This document shows, piece after piece, positions 59,201 through 64,000 of a DNA stretch of 64,000 nt. Origin of the DNA: Candidatus Acidiferrales bacterium. GTDB taxonomy: Bacteria > Bacteroidota > Ignavibacteria > Kryptoniales > JAKASW01. The translations under genes and the position numbers were made by a program. The stretch is taken from NCBI GenBank assembly GCA_035515795.1, contig DATJAY010000039.1, positions 206,964 through 270,963 of the forward strand. Direction: 5' to 3'. The notes beneath the pieces are model-generated. The model made no database searches, was not told where the DNA came from, and worked only from the letters and a program-made list of their open reading frames with translations. Within the stretch, counting starts at the first letter, position 1; every line of letters starts with the position of its first letter.

Positions 59201-59538
59201 ATGAACAAAGTGATTGTTTACCTTGGTCTCAAACTCGACGGCGTCATGCAGGCGCCGGCGCGGCCCGACGAGGACACCCGCGGCGACTTCAAGCACGGCG
59301 GCTGGGCGGTGCCGTACATCGACTCCGTCAGCATGGCAGCGGAATTCTTGTCCGATCGTTGATGAAGCACAATTTGATCGACGAGTACCACCTTTCCATT
59401 CACCCATTGGTTCTCGGATCGGGAAGCCGCCTCTTTCCGGATGGCAGCCCATTTTCTGCCCTTAAGCTGATCGACAGTAAGATTACGACAACCGGAGTGA
59501 TAATGGCAACCTATCGACCAACTTCTGGGCAGGAGTGA
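59201..59538 (+). pseudogene. broken dihydrofolate-reductase-like gene
   Basis: The N-terminal part (MNKVIVYLGLKLDGVMQAPA) runs 53 codons to a TGA at 59360-59362. A second part in another frame, starting at 59362 (MKHNLIDEYHLSIHPLVLGS), carries the C-terminal part of the same family. About 80 residues of the middle, with the cofactor motif, are missing, and the frame is shifted. The first part, about 59225-59320, is visibly richer in G and C than its surroundings. Most likely a decayed paralogue of the gene at 57630, or one gained by transfer. Confidence 0.75.
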
Positions 59539-59591
59539 AAATAACTGACTCAAAGTATAAGAAACCATTGCAAAAAAGATAAGGAATAGCC

Positions 59592-60008
59592 ATGAAATAC
59601 ATTTGTCTTGGTTACATGGACGAAAAAATTTTCGAGGAATTTTCCGAAAGCGAACGGAGTAATTTTGTGGATCAGTGTTTTTCGTATGATGAAGAGCTGA
59701 AGAGAACCGGCCGTTACGTCGGCGGCGAAGCTCTTCAACCTGCACTGAACGCGGCCACCTTACGAATCAAGAATGGCCGCGTGTCGGTCACGGATGGGCC
59801 GTTCGCCGAAACGAAAGAACAGATCGGTGGAATCATGATACTTGAGGCGGACGACCTGAACCATGCAATACAGCTTATGTCGAAACATCCGTCGCTCGCT
59901 CTTAATAAAGGAGGAGGATGTTGGGAGATTCGGCCCGCCGCCGATCTAAGCGCGATGATTGAGGAAAGCGAGAAAAGACGCGGTGAAAAGGAACAGGATG
60001 TGCCGTGA
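59592..60008 (+). CDS. YciI-like (DGPF domain) protein
   Basis: Protein of 138 residues with MKYICLGYMDEKIFEEF and TDGPFAETKEQIGGIMILEA, the DGPF core. The middle LNKGGGCWEIRP is shared with the next gene's IEIRPVEN. Its stop overlaps the GTG of the following paralogue (60005-60008), so the two are coupled. Confidence 0.87.
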   Translation: MKYICLGYMDEKIFEEFSESERSNFVDQCFSYDEELKRTGRYVGGEALQPALNAATLRIKNGRVSVTDGPFAETKEQIGGIMILEADDLNHAIQLMSKHPSLALNKGGGCWEIRPAADLSAMIEESEKRRGEKEQDVP

Positions 60009-60385
60009 AGTACATTTGCCTCGCATACGAGGAAGAGCATAAGCTGAACACCCTCACGAAGAGTGAATGGGATTCCTTGCGAACTCAAACGATGAATTAT
60101 GTTGAAGATCTTAGACGCCGTGGTAAATTCATTTCAGCAGAACCATTGCAGAGCGTCCGCAACGCGACGACGGTTCGAGTTCGCAATAGGAAACTATCCA
60201 TCACCGACGGCCCTTTCTCTGAAACCAAAGAAACGCTTGGTGGGTTCTTTCTTATCGAAGCATCTGATTTGAATGAGGCGATACAGATCGCATCAGAGTG
60301 GCCTTCAGCTCGTTTCGGTAGCATTGAGATACGACCGGTCGAGAACGGATTGAGAGAAGACGGGCGGTATGAAACTGTTCGGTGA
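60005..60385 (+). CDS. YciI-like (DGPF domain) protein
   Basis: Protein of 126 residues, paralogue of the previous gene: KYICLAYEEEHKLNTLTKSE and TDGPFSETKETLGGFFLIEA. Starts with GTG overlapping the stop of the previous gene (GTGA). Such tandem pairs usually form heterodimers. Confidence 0.87.
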   Translation: MKYICLAYEEEHKLNTLTKSEWDSLRTQTMNYVEDLRRRGKFISAEPLQSVRNATTVRVRNRKLSITDGPFSETKETLGGFFLIEASDLNEAIQIASEWPSARFGSIEIRPVENGLREDGRYETVR

Positions 60386-60445
60386 TAGATGCCGGTTGTC
60401 GATTTCCATGATCACCAATCGACTATTAATAGAAGGAGAACAAAG

Positions 60446-60919
60446 ATGACATCAAAACAGAAAATAACCCCGTTCCTATGGTTCGATAAGGAAGCCGGTG
60501 AAGCGGCAGAGTTTTACAACTCTATTTTTAAGGGATCGAAAATCAAGGAGACAAGAAAACTTGGAAATACGCCGTCCGGTACTGTAGAGATTGTGACCAT
60601 CGAGTTGCTAGGCCAGGACTTTACATTCATGAGCGCAGGTCCGTTTGTTAAATTCAATGAGTCAATCTCGTTCGTAGTACCGTGTGAAACCCAAAAGGAG
60701 ATAGACTACTACTGGGAGAAGCTGTCTGCAGATCCGAAAGCCGAACAATGCGGCTGGCTTAAGGATAAATACGGTCTGTCATGGCAGATTATTCCGACCA
60801 TTTTGGCTAAGATGCAAAAAGATAAGGACAAGACCAAGGTGGCACGTGTAACACAGGCTTTTCTGAAGATGAAAAAGTTCGATATCGGGGAATTGAAACG
60901 AGCTTACGAAGGAAAATAA
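60446..60919 (+). CDS. PhnB-like VOC-family protein
   Basis: Protein of 157 residues of the PhnB/3-demethylubiquinone-methyltransferase-like group. ITPFLWFDKEAGEAAEFYNS at the start, then FTFMSAGPFVKFNESISFVV and QCGWLKDKYGLSWQIIP, are the family landmarks. Start set by AGAAGGAGAACAAAG before the ATG. It has no SAM motif, so it is not a methyltransferase despite the family name. Function unknown. Confidence 0.87.
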   Translation: MTSKQKITPFLWFDKEAGEAAEFYNSIFKGSKIKETRKLGNTPSGTVEIVTIELLGQDFTFMSAGPFVKFNESISFVVPCETQKEIDYYWEKLSADPKAEQCGWLKDKYGLSWQIIPTILAKMQKDKDKTKVARVTQAFLKMKKFDIGELKRAYEGK

Positions 60920-60949
60920 TGAAGGACAATAATAAAAGGAGATGCAATT

Positions 60950-61381
60950 ATGGCAACATTCAATCCATACTTGAACTTCAAAGGAAATACCGAAGAAGCA
61001 TTTAATTTCTACAAATCGGTTTTCGGCGGAGAGTTCGTCGCGATCCAGCGATTTAAGGAGACTCCCTTCGGGGATCAAGTTCCGGCCGATGCGAAAGACA
61101 AAATCATGCATGTCTCTTTGCCCATCGGCAAAGGAAATATTCTGATGGGTACGGACGCTCTCGAATCCATGGGGCATAAATTGTCGTATGGCAATAATTT
61201 CAATATTTCAATTGAGGCAGACAGCAAAGAAGAAGCAAGAAAACTATACGATAAACTCTCCATAGACGGCAAAATAGAGACGCCGATCCATGACGAATTC
61301 TGGGGCGCCTACTTCGGGATGTTCACCGACAGGTTCGGAACAAGATGGATGATCAATTATACTTATCCGAAACAGAAGTGA
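60950..61381 (+). CDS. PhnB-like VOC-family protein
   Basis: Protein of 143 residues, second PhnB-like paralogue. Landmarks: FNPYLNFKGNTEEAFNFYKS, VFGGEFVAIQRFKE, and WGAYFGMFTDRFGTRWMINY at the end. Ribosome site AAAGGAGATGCAATT. It lies 30 bases after the previous paralogue and continues the same operon-like run. Confidence 0.88.
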   Translation: MATFNPYLNFKGNTEEAFNFYKSVFGGEFVAIQRFKETPFGDQVPADAKDKIMHVSLPIGKGNILMGTDALESMGHKLSYGNNFNISIEADSKEEARKLYDKLSIDGKIETPIHDEFWGAYFGMFTDRFGTRWMINYTYPKQK

Positions 61382-61400
61382 TCTTGAAAGGAAATCAACG

Positions 61401-62267
61401 GTGTTTCAAGAATCTTTCGAAATGATAGCAGTCGGATTGACCATGTTGGCTGTTGCGCGCGGCCAAGACAGCAGTGGCTATGCTCCTGTGGGTGCATTGA
61501 AAATGTATTACGAGATTCATGAGACCAGCCATGACAGGGTTCCGCTCGTTCTGCTTCACGGCGGCGGTTCGACGATTCAAACGTCCTTCGGAGCGATTTT
61601 ACCGTTGCTCTGCAAAGATAGGGAAGTCGTCGCGGTTGAACTGCAGGGGCACGGGCATACCGCAGATATTGACCGTCCCGAATCTTTCGAGCAAGATGCA
61701 GATGATGTCGCGGCTCTGATGCATTACTTGAAAATTGATAAAGCCGACTTCTTTGGGTTCAGCAACGGAGGAGGGGATGCTCTGCAGATCGCAATCCGGC
61801 ATCCCAAGCTTGTCCGTAAGCTTGTCGTTGCTTCGGCCGCGTTCAAACGAGATGCGTTTTCAAAACAGTTCTGGGACAGGATGGAACATGGCACACTTGA
61901 CGATATGCCCTCAGCTTTGAAGGAGGCTTACCTGAAGGTGGCACCGCACCCGAATGATTTGCAGGTTATGTTTCAAGAAGACAGGAATAGAATGCTGCAG
62001 TTCAAAGACTGGCCCGCAGACGAAATTCGTTCTATAGAATCGCCGGTGTTGATAATGAATGGTGACCACGACGTTGTCAGACCCGAACACACAATCAAGA
62101 TGTATCGTCTCCTGCCGCATGGACGATTGGCGATCCTTCCCGGGGCTCACGGAGAGTACATCGGTACAGCAGAAACAACAAAGGAAGGAAACAAACCGCC
62201 GGCGGCCGCTGCTTCAATAATAGAAGGATTTCTCGTCGAACCTATGCCGCAAGCGGCTACTAAATAA
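61401..62267 (+). CDS. alpha/beta hydrolase
   Basis: Hydrolase of 288 residues. The oxyanion motif is VLLHGGGST (HGGG at 53-56). The nucleophile is S121 in FFGFSNGGGDAL, the acid probably D222 or D224 in IMNGDHDVV, and the His H250 in LPGAHGEYI. Start is GTG with GAAAGGAAATCAACG upstream; the first residues are not a clear signal peptide. It follows the second PhnB-like gene by 19 bases. Substrate unknown. Confidence 0.88.
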   Translation: MFQESFEMIAVGLTMLAVARGQDSSGYAPVGALKMYYEIHETSHDRVPLVLLHGGGSTIQTSFGAILPLLCKDREVVAVELQGHGHTADIDRPESFEQDADDVAALMHYLKIDKADFFGFSNGGGDALQIAIRHPKLVRKLVVASAAFKRDAFSKQFWDRMEHGTLDDMPSALKEAYLKVAPHPNDLQVMFQEDRNRMLQFKDWPADEIRSIESPVLIMNGDHDVVRPEHTIKMYRLLPHGRLAILPGAHGEYIGTAETTKEGNKPPAAAASIIEGFLVEPMPQAATK

Positions 62268-62288
62268 AAATATTAAGGAGCATGATCA

Positions 62289-62660
62289 ATGAAAAGTATA
62301 TCGAAGACGGTCGATGGATACCTTGGTGCTTTAGATGAAGACAAGCGCATAGCACTTGAGAAGCTTCGGAAGATCATCAAAGGTGTTGCACCGGGAGCTG
62401 AAGAATGCATAAGCTACCAGATGCCGGCATTCAGGATGGAAGGAAGAGTTCTCCTGTGGTTTGGTGCCGGAGCAAATCATTGCGCTTTCTATCCGGGGGG
62501 CATTGTAGAGCAATACAAATCTGAGCTCAAGGACTACAAGACCAGTAAAGGCACTATTCAATTTCAGCCTGACAAACCGATACCGACATTGCTTGTGAAG
62601 AAAATAGTAAAAGCGAGAATTGCCGAGAATAAGAACCGGTTCTCAAAGAAGAGAGCGTGA
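62289..62660 (+). CDS. DUF1801 protein (YdhG-like)
   Basis: Protein of 123 residues. MKSISKTVDGYLGALDEDKR, then ECISYQMPAFRMEGR and ALLWFGAGANHCAFYPG-type strands, define DUF1801. Members have been called iron chaperones after frataxin-like folds, but function is not settled. Ribosome site TAAGGAGCATGATCA. It continues the run 21 bases after the hydrolase. Confidence 0.85.
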   Translation: MKSISKTVDGYLGALDEDKRIALEKLRKIIKGVAPGAEECISYQMPAFRMEGRVLLWFGAGANHCAFYPGGIVEQYKSELKDYKTSKGTIQFQPDKPIPTLLVKKIVKARIAENKNRFSKKRA

Positions 62661-62699
62661 ATTTGGCAACGCCTCATTTAGAGCACGATGTTTTCTGAG

Positions 62700-63251
62700 A
62701 TGAGAAAACTAATCTTAGCTATAAACGTTTCGCTCGATGGATTCGGCGATCATACCGTCGCGGTCGCTGACGATGAATTGCATGAGTTTTACAGCGGCTT
62801 GCTCGACACATCGGATCTCGCGGTGTTCGGCAGAGTGACTTACTAGCTCATGGAAAGCTATTGGCCTCATGTACACGATGATCCCGCTGCTACGAGAAGC
62901 ATTCTCGATTTTGCCGATAAGTTCAATGCCATCCCTAAGATTGTGTTTTCACGGACTCTCCAGAAAGCGGAATGGAACAATACGAGATTGGTTAAGGATA
63001 ACATGGCGGAAGAAGTCATCACGTTAAAACAACAGCCGGGCAAGAACATCTCATTGGGTGGAATAAGTGTTGCTCAAGAGTTTATGAGGCGAGATTTGAT
63101 CGATGAATATTGGCTCGCGATTCAACCGGTAGTTTGCGGAAAGGGAAGACGGTTGTTCGATGGTGTGAGCCACATGATTAGATTGAAACTCATAGACAGA
63201 AAAACATTCAAATCCGGCGTTGTGGTCTTACACTGCGTGTCCGCAAGGTGA
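62700..63251 (+). pseudogene. dihydrofolate-reductase-like gene with one in-frame stop
   Basis: From the ATG at 62700 the frame reads MRKLILAINVSLDGFGDH and LAVFGRVTY, then a TAG at 62844-62846, then LMESYWPHV and on to 63251. The family has Gln or a similar residue at that place (compare RKTYDLMASYWP in the gene at 57630), so a single CAG to TAG change may have broken it. The rest, including KIVFSRTLQKAEWNNTRL and VVCGKGRRLF, is intact. An inactive copy is likely; readthrough or a sequencing error cannot be excluded. Confidence 0.8.
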
Positions 63252-63426
63252 CTTGTTCTTGACAAACGAGAAACACCGGTAGGAAGTCTCGGGGGAAATT
63301 ATTAAGTTTAATTACCATGTATTAACAAGCACGCCGTCTCTCGGAGTAATTGCCGGGAATCCCGAAAGGATTGAACCAGAGAAAGGTCTCTGAGACTTTT
63401 CTCTTCGATTTAGTCTATCCCTATTC

Positions 63427-64000
63427 ATGTCATTATCGTTCAATGAATTTCAAATCAAGATGCTTAAGATAAGAAACGCTATTTCAATAATTAGACAGTC
63501 GCTCAGAAGCGAGGAGCTGGATTATACACAGGGGAGCGTTCCGAAGGCTGTAATACTGCTCGCGATACCGATGATCCTTGAGCTGAGTTTGGAGAGTGTT
63601 TTCGCTCTTGTAGATATGTTCTTCGTAGGAAAATTGGGGCGGAACGCAATTGCTACTGTCGGCTTGACGGAATCCGTCATCACGATTATTTATTCCATCT
63701 CGTTTGGATTGAGTTCGGCTGCGACGGCTATTGTCGCCAGGAGAATTGGCGAGAAAAATCATGAGGCTGCGTCAAAGGCCGGTGCCCAATCACTTTTAGT
63801 TGCCCTGGTTGTGGCGGTTGCCCTAGGTACGGTTGGGATGATATTTTCCGGAAATATCTTGGCACTTATGGGTGCAACTCCCGATGTTGTGAGGGATGGA
63901 GCGATATTTACCCGCATAATGTTTGGCGGGAGTCTGTCGATCATACTTTTGTTTCTCATTAACGGCATTTTCCGTGGAGCAGGCGACCCTGCGATGGCGA
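63427..64000 (+). CDS. MATE-family efflux transporter (runs off the window)
   Basis: First 191 codons of a multidrug and toxin extrusion protein. After a polar start it shows GSVPKAVILLAIPMILELSL, then ESVFALVDMFFVGKLG, the usual first two helices, followed by GLTESVITIIYSISFGLSSA and GAGDPAMA near the edge. I give the ATG at 63427; one at 63460 is in frame and equally possible, and neither has a good ribosome site. The family exports drugs or metabolites using proton or sodium gradients. Confidence 0.88.
   Translation, partial: MSLSFNEFQIKMLKIRNAISIIRQSLRSEELDYTQGSVPKAVILLAIPMILELSLESVFALVDMFFVGKLGRNAIATVGLTESVITIIYSISFGLSSAATAIVARRIGEKNHEAASKAGAQSLLVALVVAVALGTVGMIFSGNILALMGATPDVVRDGAIFTRIMFGGSLSIILLFLINGIFRGAGDPAMA

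Overview
The window looks like a chromosomal piece of a Gram-negative bacterium of the Bacteroidota/Ignavibacteriota group. The clearest evidence is a secreted protein ending in a type IX secretion sorting domain (NYPNPFNP start, VYDILGREV core, about residues 797-877 of the gene at 23159), together with a TonB-dependent receptor carrying an N-terminal carboxypeptidase-regulatory-like domain and several short secreted or lipoprotein genes. Base composition is near 50% GC. No rRNA, tRNA or CRISPR array was seen. Assignment below phylum is inference.

Region 1 (1-17100) is mostly housekeeping and sugar catabolism. It holds a family 39 glycosidase, holA, a cyclophilin lipoprotein, uppP, a beta-barrel protein and then a divergent catabolic block. 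lutCBA (lactate to pyruvate) reads left. A sodium/solute symporter, a 77-residue membrane protein, a class II aldolase, L-fucose isomerase, a rhamnulokinase-type kinase and a fused aldolase/short-chain dehydrogenase (RhaEW type) read right. Together they give a full route from L-fucose (perhaps also L-rhamnose) via lactaldehyde and lactate to pyruvate; a GH78 alpha-L-rhamnosidase at 34271 may supply sugar. A 12-base perfect palindrome lies in the divergent intergenic region.

Region 2 (17101-32990) carries envelope and secreted functions: a short-chain dehydrogenase, a NamZ-like (DUF1343) protein, an orphan receiver protein, a 14-repeat T9SS cargo protein, a TonB-dependent receptor, an acetate-uptake-family protein, a His-rich repeat protein, a GIY-YIG nuclease between two palindromic repeats, a lipoprotein and small secreted proteins.

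Region 3 (32990-43360) is rich in non-coding repeats. A MITE-like element has terminal inverted repeats and an 8-base target duplication (further copies at 38590 and 56478). A roughly 115-base dispersed repeat abuts or overlaps gene ends. An 11-base tandem repeat array lies at 38323-38465. Genes here are the GH78 enzyme, a DUF6266-like protein, a sigma-like regulator, a small charged protein, an ImmA/IrrE peptidase, a methyltransferase and a cation-diffusion-facilitator-like protein.

Region 4 (43361-52095) is a defence island: a small protein translationally coupled to a type III restriction Mod, an AAA ATPase plus PIN-like nuclease pair sitting between mod and res, Res, an HNH nuclease and a protein with a possible PD-(D/E)XK C-terminal part. 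The ATPase-PIN pair is the best candidate for an under-described system.

Region 5 (52100-64000) has a membrane methyltransferase, a CPBP protease, an ECF sigma factor with a likely membrane partner, and then a run of small genes from repeated families (dihydrofolate-reductase-like, YciI/DGPF, VOC/PhnB, alpha/beta hydrolase, DUF1801). Two members of the run are broken. A MATE transporter runs off the right edge.
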